A DNA stretch of 64,000 nt, from the NCBI GenBank assembly GCA_030141605.1, contig JAQGDQ010000648.1:1-64000 (forward strand), in the 5' to 3' direction. The notes beneath the pieces are model-generated. The model worked only from the letters and a program-made list of their open reading frames with translations. It did not search any database and was not told where the DNA came from. The translations under genes and the position numbers were made by a program. Positions 12,990-23,491 of this stretch are shown here, one piece after another (position 1 is the first letter of the stretch; each line of letters starts with the position of its first letter). This DNA is from Tubiluchus corallicola (Eukaryota; Priapulida; Priapulimorpha; Priapulimorphida; Tubiluchidae).

Positions 12990-14375
12990 TTAAACCAGTA
13001 ATCATGTCGTGAATAAATTTATGAATCGGTAATTTGGTGATAAATTAATGGAATTATCAACTAAATTAGATTCAGTTGATAAAAAGGATACCTCCCTGAT
13101 TTGATAAGATAAATTTATGGATTGATAATAGGAACTCACCCAGCTGATACAGCACCGAATTTAATGCGATGCAAATTATTCGACAGCTGTGTTTTTTTAT
13201 CGTTTACTGAAGGTAAACAGGTGTCTATTAAGTGAGGACGCAATCGTGCTTTATAGCCTTATGCCGTGTACGTAATCCTTCTTTATAGCTTATGCAGCGT
13301 ATGTAATCGTTCTTTATAACCTTATGCAGAGTTGCCCTTAATTAACAAGAAAGTCGCAATAGGCAAATTTCTTTGGAAGTGAAGTTTTATGGCAGACGCC
13401 AAACTTGTACGAAGACATCAAGGGAAGAAGTTCTGAAGAAAGGACGGCGTGTAGGACCTTTCCTATGTAGCGCAGGAATTCTAAAGCCACCTGGTTGATC
13501 GTAAATTTCTTGGCAGGGGATACCAGGGTTAATCCAGGGATGTCACCTTTCACCTGATTGCGTTTGGCGCGAATTTCGCAAGGCCAAGCTCTTCAGGATA
13601 TAAGCCCGGATTTGGGAACACGAGGTGTTAGTCAGTCAGCGGTCATTGAGAGAGTCAGGAGCCAGAGCCAGAAAGAGGCGACACAGAGAATCTGACAGGG
13701 AGCGGAGACATCGTTTGACACCAGCGTGGAACAGTTCTATGTCCTCAGCAAAACGACTGGGCACTGGATCAACGAATAGTCTCACAATATCATTGGAGTT
13801 GACCAAGTGTACGGTGGTCATTCTGGTCATTGTGGTCATTCCACCGAGTTAAGTAATCTTAATGCATTTGTAACTGACAGTAACTCTGCATAACTGTAGT
13901 TCACATTGTATTAAGCACCTTAAGTGCAGCATACAGATTAGTTGTTAAGTGTGTAGTTCACATTGTACTAAGTACCTTAAGTGCAGCATTCTGAATAATT
14001 GTTAAGTGAATTGCTTGAGTATCTTCTTGGACCTATACATTAGTTGTGAACACCTACAAGCGTGTAAGGACAAATCTTGTACAGCTACCTAGATAGAAGT
14101 AAATTTGTAAACAAATAAAGCTGATTCACTTTGACGTAACTTATGAGTTCATGTATGCTTTAAAGTGTTCGAAGTTCTGCAACACTAAATCCGACATACG
14201 GTCCTGTAGATTCGCATTGCATTAATTAGTTAGATAAAGCTCAATTGCGGGAGCAAGGCTAGATAGCTTTAGGGCTAAAGACCTTACTCACAACGCGAAG
14301 TCGAAGTGTCAGTCTTGAGGGACAAGATTATCGCCCGATAGACTCATCTAAAGCCCTAGGAGCCGGGTGATGAAT
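12990..14375 (+). mobile_element. LTR-like dispersed repeat, copy A
   Basis: This block is matched in reverse orientation by 31375-32830, with the same order of landmarks. The landmarks are an AT-rich start with GATAAATTTATGG-type words, a TATA-like GATATAAG (13597-13604), a GAG/AGA-rich middle, paired 'cacattgta...cttaagtg' repeats near 13900-13980, and AATAAA at 14114-14119. The last part has CAATTGCGGGA and ACAACGCG words that are also conserved in copy B. TATA followed by AATAAA suggests an LTR, and no retroelement coding sequence adjoins it. ORFs in the block (for example around 13338-13852) are not recognisable proteins. It could instead be another kind of long non-autonomous repeat. 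Confidence 0.55.
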
Positions 14376-14922
14376 CATCTTGTAGCAATTAATTAAATAA
14401 AAAGCGAATCGATTAAATTATTATACAATCTATATAGATAACAAATCACTTGAACACTATACGATCAGAAAAAGAAAAAGTGATAATCAGAAGCCACACG
14501 AAAACTTTTTTGTAAGAATTATTTTATCACTCATTTCGTGAAATAAATTAATTAAAAACAAATGTTTATTATGAGAGATTTTAATGAAACTTCGCTCTTC
14601 CCATTTCCGAATTGTTTGGTTCTTGCGAAATCGCTGCGGTCCAATCAGACTATTACGCTTGACTGCCTAACTGCTTGTTTAAAACAATCTCTTACTTTGC
14701 TTCACATTAACCCATCTATCTGCAGAACTATCGTAATTTTTTTATAAGTTTAGTCAGGTAATGCGTATTTCGCAGCCTGAGGTCGCTCTGGCATTCGCCA
14801 TAGCCATTCTGACCCAGCCGAAGCTCTCGTATTTGTACTACCAATATAAAATAAGCGGTAAAATAATTCAGTCTAAAACTACCTATTTTTGGCTTTCTGC
14901 AAATTCAGTTATAAAGCTTTAC
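14376..14922. other. Spacer, no gene recognised
   Basis: AT-rich DNA containing short unrecognised ORFs (for example 14562-14747). Nothing else to report. Confidence 0.5.
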
Positions 14923-15080
14923 AACTCCCTACAAATGTTTTTTCGGTGCATGTCTCTTATAGATTTTATTCTCTTGCCTCTGAGCGACAATTGGTCAGGC
15001 AGCATAAAGGCTGTTGGTAATGTGATGCACAGCTTCCTAAATTGTTTACACTATTAAGTTTGTTCGTCATTTGACACAGT
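14923..15080 (+). repeat. Left inverted arm
   Basis: Starts AACTCCCTACAAATG and ends near GTTCGTCATTTGACAC. Its plus-strand translation contains a peptide ending CMSLIDFILLPL that is also found, slightly changed, at the end of the GT8-like ORF on the minus strand. That match is how the inverted relation shows up at protein level. Confidence 0.8.
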
Positions 15081-15081
15081 T

Positions 15082-15970
15082 GACCACAACTAACCACTTT
15101 TTGTAGGTCACAGGAGATAAAATTACTGTAAACAAAACTAATCTGTCTTTAATTTACTTTTGTTTGTTTTAATTTCAATAACATATTGTTAAGGGTGCGA
15201 AATGTTATTTATATTCGACTCCTACTATAGTTATAAAATTTCTACAGATATCTACAGAGATATGTAATGTGACACCATTTGTTCAGTTTAGATCGAATTG
15301 ATAGACTATAATTCCGCACCACACTTGTGGGGCATCTGTCTGTGACTAATTGTCCAATTCCAAATTATCCAATTTATGTCACTTTTGTTTATCCTAACCC
15401 TGACACTTTACAACACGGTTTTAGTAATTGTTTTATAATTTACTGTGTTACAATTGTAGTTTCCCGTGGAGACACCAAGTTCATATTAAGTGATATAGCT
15501 AATTGTAGAAGTGTGAGTCAAACCTTACGTAATTTGTCAAAATTACTTAAATGTCACAATTGTTTAATGCCAGAACAATATATATATATATAACATGTAT
15601 GTGAAGAAACATAACAGGTAAATTTCCTCCTATACATATAACACAATGCTATAAATACGTTGGAAACATGAACACTTCCCAAAAAAATTTTAACTTGGCT
15701 GTGCACTAGTCCACATTAATTTGAGCTTAACCAATGGCTCTAGTAATCTCCTAATATGCAACGAATCAGCCCAGCAATTTATTGGATGCATATGTGGCAC
15801 GAATGGTCAGTCAAACAAACCACGACTAACCACGGTGTCAAACTAAACACTTTTAGTAGGTCACACGAGATAAAGATCACTGCAAAAAAAACTGATTTCA
15901 ATGATATATTGTCTCACACATATATTGTGCGAAATGCTATTTAAGTTCGACCCCCCCCCCCACTACATTG
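15082..15970. repeat. Internal direct duplication in the inverted-arm element
   Basis: The segment around 15082-15240 is repeated at about 15818-15960. Both copies have CAC[AG]ACTAACCAC, then TAGGTCACA[GC]GAGATAAA, then GCGAAATG[TC]TATTTA and TTCGAC. The copies have diverged by substitutions and indels. The second copy ends in a run of 12 C (15950-15961). Confidence 0.65.
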
Positions 15971-15988
15971 TGGTTGTCTTGTCCACAG

Positions 15989-16182
15989 GGAGGCATGGCA
16001 AAGTGGCATTGAATACCAGGTATAAAACCATAGCTCTTGTTGACTCAGCAGGTAAATGGACAGGTGTTCTTGCCTTCACGGCAACAGGTTCCGTAGACAC
16101 AACAACCATGAAGTATACAGGACAAGTTTACCTAAACAAATCTCTGTCTGACTTTATAAATTTGGCATCATCCTGGCAGTGA
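15989..16182 (+). CDS. Candidate 3'-terminal exon, function unknown
   Basis: A pyrimidine-rich acceptor (TTGTCTTGTCCACAG, ending 15988) precedes an open frame of about 64 codons ending in TGA. It starts with two bases that complete a codon (phase 1) and reads RHGKVALNTRYKTIALVDSA and onward, a balanced residue composition unlike the K/N/F/I-rich chance ORFs around it. I do not recognise the family. No upstream exon was found. It lies inside the inverted-arm element, just before the minisatellite, so it could be a captured host exon. It could also be a chance ORF. Confidence 0.35.
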
Positions 16183-16269
16183 AACCGAAATAATTTGCTT
16201 CCGAGATACGAGGGAATGAACTGAATAGGGAAGCCGCTAATCAGACCCCTTGGTGCGACGACCTAGCAT

Positions 16270-17232
16270 CGTTACAATATTAAGCCACCATGCCAAGTGA
16301 TGATTACAATATGAAGCCACCATGTCAAGTGATGACTACAATATGAAGCCGCCGTGTCAAGTGATGATTACAATATGAAGCCGCCATGTCAAGTGATGAC
16401 TACAATATGAAGCCGCCGTGTCAAGTGATGATTACAATATTAAGCCGTCGTGTCAAGTGATGATTACAATACGAAGCCACCATGTCAAGTTATGATTACA
16501 ATATGAAGTCACGGTGTCAAGTGATGATTAAAATATTAAGCCGCCATGTCAAGTGATGACTACAATATGAAGCCACTGTGTAAAGTAATGATTACAATAT
16601 GAAGCTGCCGTGTCAAGTGATGACTACAATATGAAGCCACCATGTCAAGTGATGATTACAATATGAAGCCGCCATGTCAAGTGATGACTACAATATGAAG
16701 CCGCCGTGTCAAGTGATGATTACAATATGAAGCCGCCATGTCAAGTGATGACTACAATATGAAGCCACCGTGTCAAGTGATGATTACATTATGAAGCCAC
16801 CGTGTCAACTTATGATTACAATATGAAGCCACCGTGTAAAGTTATGATTACAATATGAAGCCACCGTGTAAAGTGATGATTACAATATTAAGCCACCATG
16901 ACAAGTGATGATTACAATATTAAGCCGCCGTGTCAAGTGATGATTACAATATGAAGCTGCCGTGTCAAGTGATGATTACAATATTAAGCCGCCGTGTCAA
17001 GTGATGATTACAATATGAAGCCGCCGTGTCAAGTGATGACTACAATATGAAGTCACGGTGTCAAATGATGATTAAAATATTAAGCCGCCATGTCAAGTGA
17101 TGACTACAATATTAAGCCATCGTGTCAAGTGATGATTACAATATGAAGCCGCCGTGTCAAGTGATGACTACAATATTAAGCCATCGTGTCAAGTGATGAT
17201 TACAATATTAAGCCGCCGTGTCAAGTGATGAA
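16270..17232. repeat. 32-bp minisatellite array, about 30 copies
   Basis: Tandem copies of a 32-bp unit, for example AAGCCGCCGTGTCAAGTGAT followed by GATTACAATATG. Variant positions alternate (GATTAC/GACTAC, CCATG/CCGTG) through much of the array, giving a 64-bp higher-order period. The right end runs directly into the right inverted arm. Confidence 0.95.
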
Positions 17233-17378
17233 CAAACTTAATAGTGTAAACAATTTAGGAAGCTGTGCATCACATTACCAACTGCTTTATGGTGTCTGTC
17301 TAATTGTCATTCAGATACAAGAGAATAAAGTCTATCACAGACATGCACCGAAAAAACATTTGTAGGGAGTTTTCGATT
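17213..17378 (-). repeat. Right inverted arm, overlapping the GT8 reading frame
   Basis: Reverse complement of the left arm at 14923-15080. Its outer end falls within the minus-strand ORF of the GT8-like gene, so the last 26 or so codons of that ORF (17300-17378) are read from repeat DNA. Confidence 0.8.
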
Positions 17379-18319
17379 TGCTGAGGAGTTTCATCACGAA
17401 GTTTCCTGAGCTTTTTAATGACAGAAACTTTAGTTTCTTTAAACTGAACTGATTTATACAGATTAAATAAGTAGGAAAAGATCCATTTACATTTATTCTC
17501 TTTCTTGTAAAAAGTTCCCCAAGCTCCGTGCACAATTCCTATGCCACGTGCTTGTGCAGTCTTGCGCAATTCATGTCTGAATCCGTGTCCCCACCAGAAG
17601 TTCCAGTGACAGGTAAGAAAGTACAATCTCTCAGGATTTTCATGAAAATAAACATTGCAGGTATTTTGTGGTAACCAACACCCAGTAAAAACTCTTTTCT
17701 CGGGTGAACATTCACTGGTAATTTTAAATATTCGTAAAATTTCCATTTTCCAGTTTGACTTTCGCATTTTGCTCAAGTCCAGTAAAACAATTCCAGAATT
17801 TAAACCTTTTGATGTCTAAGATATGACTCTGATTTCTTTTGATGTTGATAATGCTGATGATGATAACAGTCCATTAGACGAGAATTGTGTGGTCCAGAAA
17901 AATCAAACGCAAGTCCCATCATCTGAGATTCGGACATATTGTCAAAGTGACACCAGAGCTGTTCTAGAGGCTTCACTACAATAACATCTATATCAATCGC
18001 CAAAATCTTGTCCACATTTTGTAAAACATCAGGTAGGGATAACAATGCAGTGTTGCAATGTTGATCCCCTGGATTCAACCACTTTGTATAATTTTCACCT
18101 GGAGGATACCATGGAAGGTAAAAGCTTTCCACAAATTGTTTTGTCTTTCTCATTTCACTAAGAACTTCAGCCAATGAACTTTTAGTAATATTATTGTCAG
18201 CAAAAATATGAAAGTGAATGAAAAATGAAAGATTTCGCCACGATGTAAAATTGCTCTTGTTGATATTGAGTAACATATATATATTGCAACATATAATATT
18301 ATGCTACACAGAAGTGATT
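17300..18319 (-). pseudogene. GT8-type glycosyltransferase (GXYLT/LARGE-like), frameshifted and 3'-altered
   Basis: Minus-strand reading covers most of a GT8 domain. It has FHIFAD near the start, the DxD motif in AIDIDVIVVKPLEQLW, then GLNSGIVLLDLSKMR, and finally NPERLYFLTCHWNF and GIVHGAWGTFY. These match the order of xylosyltransferase/LARGE-type enzymes, which use a UDP-sugar in the Golgi lumen. The frame breaks between the DxD part and GLNSG, at a four-base T run at 17807-17810 (AAAA on the coding strand); one base more there would join the two frames. The WGDQD-like motif expected later in the domain reads LPQN. The frame's end enters the inverted arm. A plausible 3' splice site (TTCTACAG) puts the exon start at 18319; upstream exons with the membrane anchor were not found. 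It may be a pseudogene, or a gene with an assembly error at the homopolymer. Confidence 0.7.
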
Positions 18320-18829
18320 CTGTAGAAGGATCATTATAAAATTATATGACAGCATAAATATGAAAAAAACTAATAAAAAAGTTTGATCTTCTTTGCAAAC
18401 TGTCTATTGCAAACAAAATGACTTGGGGTTTTTGTTTTCACAGAATTTAATCTTGCTTCTCCGGATAAGAAGAAAATTACAGGATAGCCAACTGTGACCA
18501 GCGCAAAGAAGATAGGAACGTTGGCATGTAGTCACATGCAGGCCAGTTAAAAAGAATTAAAGAAGTTCGCTTTGCTGCTTGAATATTTAACTTTTATATA
18601 TATACACTTATTATAGGAAATGGCAATATAGCAACGCATTTCAAGCGTTGAAATTTAAGCGTAACTCTTGAATATGTACTAAAGTTGTTGAATATGTCAC
18701 TAAAAAAAGAACGTGTCGCGTAAACGTCGTGCCACATTTAAATGACATGTACTAATAAATAGGTTTACATTTGCAAGTTCAACGGTTTACAGTCGATGAA
18801 TTACAATTTGTGCATAGTAAAACTCAACT
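18320..18829. other. Spacer between GT8-like and sulfotransferase genes
   Basis: AT-rich, with no ORF. It lies between the minus-strand GT8 exon and the start codon of the plus-strand sulfotransferase, so it should contain the latter's promoter and 5' UTR. No clear core promoter element was recognised. Confidence 0.4.
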
Positions 18830-21800
18830 ATGAGATATTTTTCTAAATCAATACGTATCAAATTCGTGTGTGTTTCAATAACATTAACGTTGGCTCTCGT
18901 TTTTTACTTGGATATCTACATACATCCCTTAAACGAAGGTAAGATAAAGCGTGATGCTGACTGATTTATCAATCAATTTAGTTGACAATTAAACCCTAAG
19001 GAAAGGTCAATATGCAGTTTGATTTTAACTTTAATCATCGACATGCATAAACTTTACAGTGTAAATTCCCAAGGGGCTTAGGAGCAGTCAACAGCTGATT
19101 ATTAATTTCATTCATTTGTTAATATTTGAATAACAGTTATACTAATAATTGCAGATTATAAAGAACTAGAATATATAAACGTTCTGAATATACAAAATTG
19201 CTACAATGTATAAAAAGTTGAATTTCCTAAATAGCTTAAATAAGTTTATTTATTTCAGAAGCTTTCGCCCTATAAGCTGAAAGCCTCATAAGCTGAAAGA
19301 TTGCAGGTGGAATGTTAAAGCAATATATATCAGTCAAAGCAGAATATTAGTCGAACATAACTGATTTAAAATATAATAAGATAGCATAAGAACAAAAAAA
19401 ACCGAGTTCTATTGGTATTGCCAGAATAAAAGCTCAATTAAACAAAGTGAAAAAAAGCAATAAACTGACATACGTGAATTGACTGTAAATTGACAACATG
19501 AATTGACTGTGCTGCAAACATGAGAGTGACATTTACAGAATTTGCAATAAAAGGCATTCAACGTTTTTGTATGTTAAAGATGGCATGCTCAAGAGAGGGC
19601 TCTCATATTTGTTACAAACTAGTTGAACCTAGCTGAATAGATGAGCTGTAATTAATAAGACAGAATGCAAAGATCAAAGTGTCAGTAGGTACCCTTTTCA
19701 CAAAAATCTCGTTAAATTTTAAACATAGCTAACTTTGACTAGTGAACTATTTAGCGAGTTTCACGAAGGCCTAACTATTTTAATAAACTTGTTGTGTAAC
19801 TCGTTAATTAGTGACGGGTCTGAAACAGGCACAAACTCTTACTGACCAAAAATGTGATTTCGAATTTTTCCTTAATTACTGAGAGAAACCAACAACAAGA
19901 GATTTTAGGAACTGAGAGAACAGAGATTTTTTTGATCGGTAAGCTTAATTTCGCGTTACTAGTTACATGTAATTACAAAACTGGGTGCGAATGAATAACC
20001 CTATAACAAAGCAATTGGGAATAAATTGAGTATTAAGGCAGTGAAGTATGTGATTGGTTGGTTTATCACAGATATAAGCAAAATACAACAAGTAAAGACA
20101 TTCTAACAGATTAAGCTGTTTTCATCAACACTATTTACTATTAATAAACAAAGTTAATTGCGATAATAAACAATTAAGCTACATCAATATATTTAAAACA
20201 GTTTGTTAAAGCACTAGTATTGAATAAGTCATATAGCACGTTTTAAGTGATAAACAAGAAAAGTAGTTATTAACATTATGTGAAGAATTGAGAAATTGGC
20301 ATGGAGTTGAAATTCTCGTAGCATCCTTCAATATTCAGAACACAGAAGGTCTAACATGGCCTTGCCTCATTCTAAGTTTCATTTCTGCAAAAAATTAAAA
20401 TATCCAGCTATCAACACTTTGATTAGTTTAGCAATTGAATTGCCTAGTTTGCCACGCAGCTTTGATAAACACAATAACTACGTTATATGCTGCAGGTGGA
20501 AATGTTGAACTGTGTCCTCACAGTATCAGTATTATTTGTGAAAGTCAAATCCAAGTTTCTTCTTAACCGATATATGACCATACTGAAAACCAATTTTGAT
20601 GAAAATAAAAAGTCATATTTCCTCGCATTACTGCAACACACTCTTACCACTTGCTGGGAGACAATGAAATCCATTTAAATTCTAAAAACTTTCTCTCCAT
20701 TGAACAACATTGAAGCTGCAACAACAGCAGATATGAGGATTCTATTCTCATTAACACTGATTTGTCAAAATTTGATTGCTTCATATAAATTTCACTAACC
20801 AGTCTGAACTATTGATCAGAGACCAAAAATCGGCGTCATATTCAGTGACGTCAGTATCATCTAATTGGATTTGTTCGCTCGGGTCTTACTTTTGGCAACA
20901 TGTGGATTACTTGGGAGGGATACATTGCTGATTTTAAGGGCCTTACTAACGACACAGCTTCATTCCTTAGGCTGGCGTTCACGGTCACCTAGGAGGCCAA
21001 GCGCTAAAGAGTAAATTAAAGTTATTTCATGCTCACTTAACTCAGAATTTTGCTTATAGTTTCCTAGCTGTCGACTAAGGACCAATATCCTAAGAAGCTT
21101 TTCGTAATTTTATGAAATCATCGAATTATTACTTCTTTTTTAATATTTCATTATTCATTTTTAATTCAAATAATATAGATAATTTGGCGATGCTGCTCAA
21201 CAATAGTTTTTGAAAATACTATTATTATTATCAAGATATTATAAGAGAAGTTTTGACGCTTGATGACCGTGTTGTCATTCTCCACCTTGTCTCTCTTAGA
21301 CTTGTTATTGTGTACTAACACTTTGTTTTCTCATATCAAAGATATGTAATTCGTTTCAAATTCGAATCCTAAATTCAGTTTAATGTTTATTCACAAATAA
21401 ATAATTGTAATTCTGTCAGAAGCTGAACTTAAGTACTAAAAGATTTTTCTTTTCAGAAAGTGTTTTGTCAGTTTCTCGGCAGACGGTGCTAGTGGAATCG
21501 GAAAAAATTAATGAAAAGCGAAAAAAGCTGATAAGGGACACGTGTGAGAAGCTCAAAGCAGATACATTTAATGGTGATATTGCAAACATAATGGATGTAA
21601 AACGTTGGCTCGAAGAAACTTATGTTGTGCATAATTACAATTTACTGTACTGTGCAATACCAAAGGTGGCGAGTACAACTTGGAAAAGTATATTGATGGA
21701 GTTAGCATTAAACAGTAGCAAAATTACAAAAGTACCGCATGTTTCAAACATCCATGCTGAAACATATTCCTTAATATTTCGCAGAATCTTTAGAGAAAAG

Positions 21801-22343
21801 AGACGACACGAGGTACTGGAAACTTACAAGAAGTTCCTGTTTGTCAGGGAACCACTGGGAAGACTTTTGTCAGCTTACAACAGTAAAATAGAGGCTGGAA
21901 GCACGTTTTTCATCAAACCAATCTACTATTTCTTCCATAAGAATTTTACGAATGTCACCATATCCTTGTCAAACTGGACTCCGACTTTCCAGCAATTTCT
22001 AACGTACGTTGTACAAACTAAATTTTCAGAATTGAATGAACACTGGGCGAGATATGTGGATTTGTGTAATGTATGTTATATAAAGTATGATTTTATAGGA
22101 AAGTTTGAGAGATTAGAGAAAGAAGCAACTAGCTTTTTAAGACCCATTTTAACACCAAAACATTTAAACTTTGCTGCCAAAAAAATCCAAAGCAACGACT
22201 TTTTACTGCATTCAAGTGACCATTTAGTTAAGTACTACAAAAATATATCTTTGGAACTGGGACGTATGATACATCAAAAATATTATTTGGACTTCACAAT
22301 GTTCAATTATAGTTTTAGGGAGGATTTATTTCGAAAACTCTGA
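18830..22343 (+). CDS. Carbohydrate sulfotransferase (CHST/HNK-1 ST family), two exons
   Basis: Exon 1 is 18830-18938, the intron 18939-21456 (donor GTAAGA, acceptor TTTTTCTTTTCAG), exon 2 21457-22343; spliced product 331 residues. Exon 1 starts at ATG and encodes a short basic tail and a signal anchor (about residues 12-27), making a type II Golgi protein. Both exon ends are phase 1 and join cleanly at N-E-E-S. Exon 2 holds the catalytic domain: the 5'-phosphosulfate loop PKVASTTWK (105-113) and the 3'-phosphate motif FVREPLGRLLSAYNSK (165-180), both binding the donor PAPS. The family sulfates chondroitin, dermatan or other Golgi glycans; the exact acceptor cannot be told. Several N-glycosylation sites are present. 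The reading frame looks intact. Exon 2 lacks an in-frame ATG near its start, which supports the spliced model. Confidence 0.85.
18939..21456 (+). other. Intron of the sulfotransferase gene
   Basis: 2.5-kb phase-1 intron with GT-AG ends. It is AT-rich with no recognised nested gene. If the GT8-like gene has upstream exons on the minus strand they would have to lie here or beyond, but none was identified. Confidence 0.7.
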
Positions 22344-23491
22344 CTATAGTCACATATGTAAAAGGCTTAATGTAACAACTTGCTGCGGTTTGGGATTGGT
22401 ATCACAAACAAATTTAAGAGAGTAGAGCTTAAAAATCATAAAAATCAAAATCTGGTGTCATCTACTGAATGAAAAACTACAAACGCAAAGGTATATGTAT
22501 AGGCAAGCGTTAATTACTAAAAATGTGCAGAATTATTGCTAATAAGTGAAACAAATTGATAAGTATGCAGGAGAGGGATGGGCAGGAGCGGGAATAGTAT
22601 TAGAGCAGTGGTGCCTTCAGTTTTAAGATTAAGTTTGGGGTGCAAAAATGATTTTATACGAAAGTTGTACAGATTAGAGAAAGAAGCAACTAGTTTTTAA
22701 AAATAGGTTCAGCGTGCATAAGTGGAAGTCTTTCTTTGATAAGCAGGAAAAGTTCAGTAGCTGCACAGGTAGCAATACTGAAAATACTCATGCTTGAGTA
22801 ATGCTTAGTGTCGTTAATGTTAATCCAAATTTTAACGTATGTGGGTTTTTCAGAGTCATCAATGATGAATGAGAGACGTGCTTTTAACGTCGGTGTTTTA
22901 CTAATGTACCCAATATGGCAGCAGGGACACGAATATTTGGGAATACCAATTTGAGGTGCAAATGTTTATGTGGACTACCAACATGTCTCCAAACTCACTC
23001 TCGTTATTTTTTTAAATTTCTTTATAAAGTAACGTTATTTGTATTTACAGTAATTTTTTTAGTGCCCATTTTCGATGCTTGTATCCAGTGCATGTGGGTG
23101 ATAAATATTTTTCACATTTTTGCGGCATTTTGTTTTCGTCGGAGATGACGTTATTTCTGTGATCGTGCTTGAACAAAGAACCCACATCCGCAATGTTGTC
23201 TTGTAATGTTTTATACTATAAACATTGGCGAGGAGGTTCGCATAGTATTTGAGTTTTAGACCTACAAATAGTAATGGTTTTTATGTTTACCTTAATGCAT
23301 TTAGGAAACCAACTTGTGAGTAAAACTAAATACTTCTGTTATTGGAACCAAGGAATCTACTCGATGTTTCCACTTCTGTGGAATAGGAGATCCTTTTGAT
23401 GGCAAAAACTGTAACTACTTTCCTAATAAATCGACGTTTCTGTATCATAGTATGTGCTACTTTAAACCGGCAGCAAACAATAACAAACTGA
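22344..23491. other. Region downstream of the sulfotransferase gene
   Basis: Contains the 3' UTR (no canonical AATAAA seen close by), the duplicated exon scrap at 22648-22701, and short unrecognised ORFs (for example 22915-23148, rich in F and C). The degenerate 5' part of the LINE may begin near 23330. Confidence 0.5.
22648..22701 (+). pseudogene. Scrap duplicated from the sulfotransferase exon
   Basis: About 54 bp resemble exon 2 at 22087-22140. Both share ATGATTTTATA and then AGATTAGAGAAAGAAGCAAC, with scattered mismatches. It lies 300 bp past the stop codon and reaches an early TAA. This is a partial local duplication or the last trace of a paralogue. Confidence 0.65.

Larger units (their letters stand above)
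14923..17378. mobile_element. Inverted-arm element with internal minisatellite
   Basis: About 2.46 kb is bounded by long inverted arms (14923-15080 and 17213-17378, about 90% alike by eye). The interior has a local duplication (about 15082-15970), a possible exon (15989-16182) and a roughly 0.96-kb array of 32-bp repeats (16270-17232). The inner end of each arm runs into a sequence close to the 32-bp unit. No transposase is encoded, and I could not find an obvious target-site duplication. The structure suits a foldback or non-autonomous DNA transposon whose arm seeded a tandem array. The right arm overlaps the end of the GT8-like reading frame. Confidence 0.55.

Noticed and set aside
16270-17232. 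CRISPR-like regular repeats
   Set aside because: Units are directly adjacent with no unique spacers, and the window is eukaryotic; it is a minisatellite.
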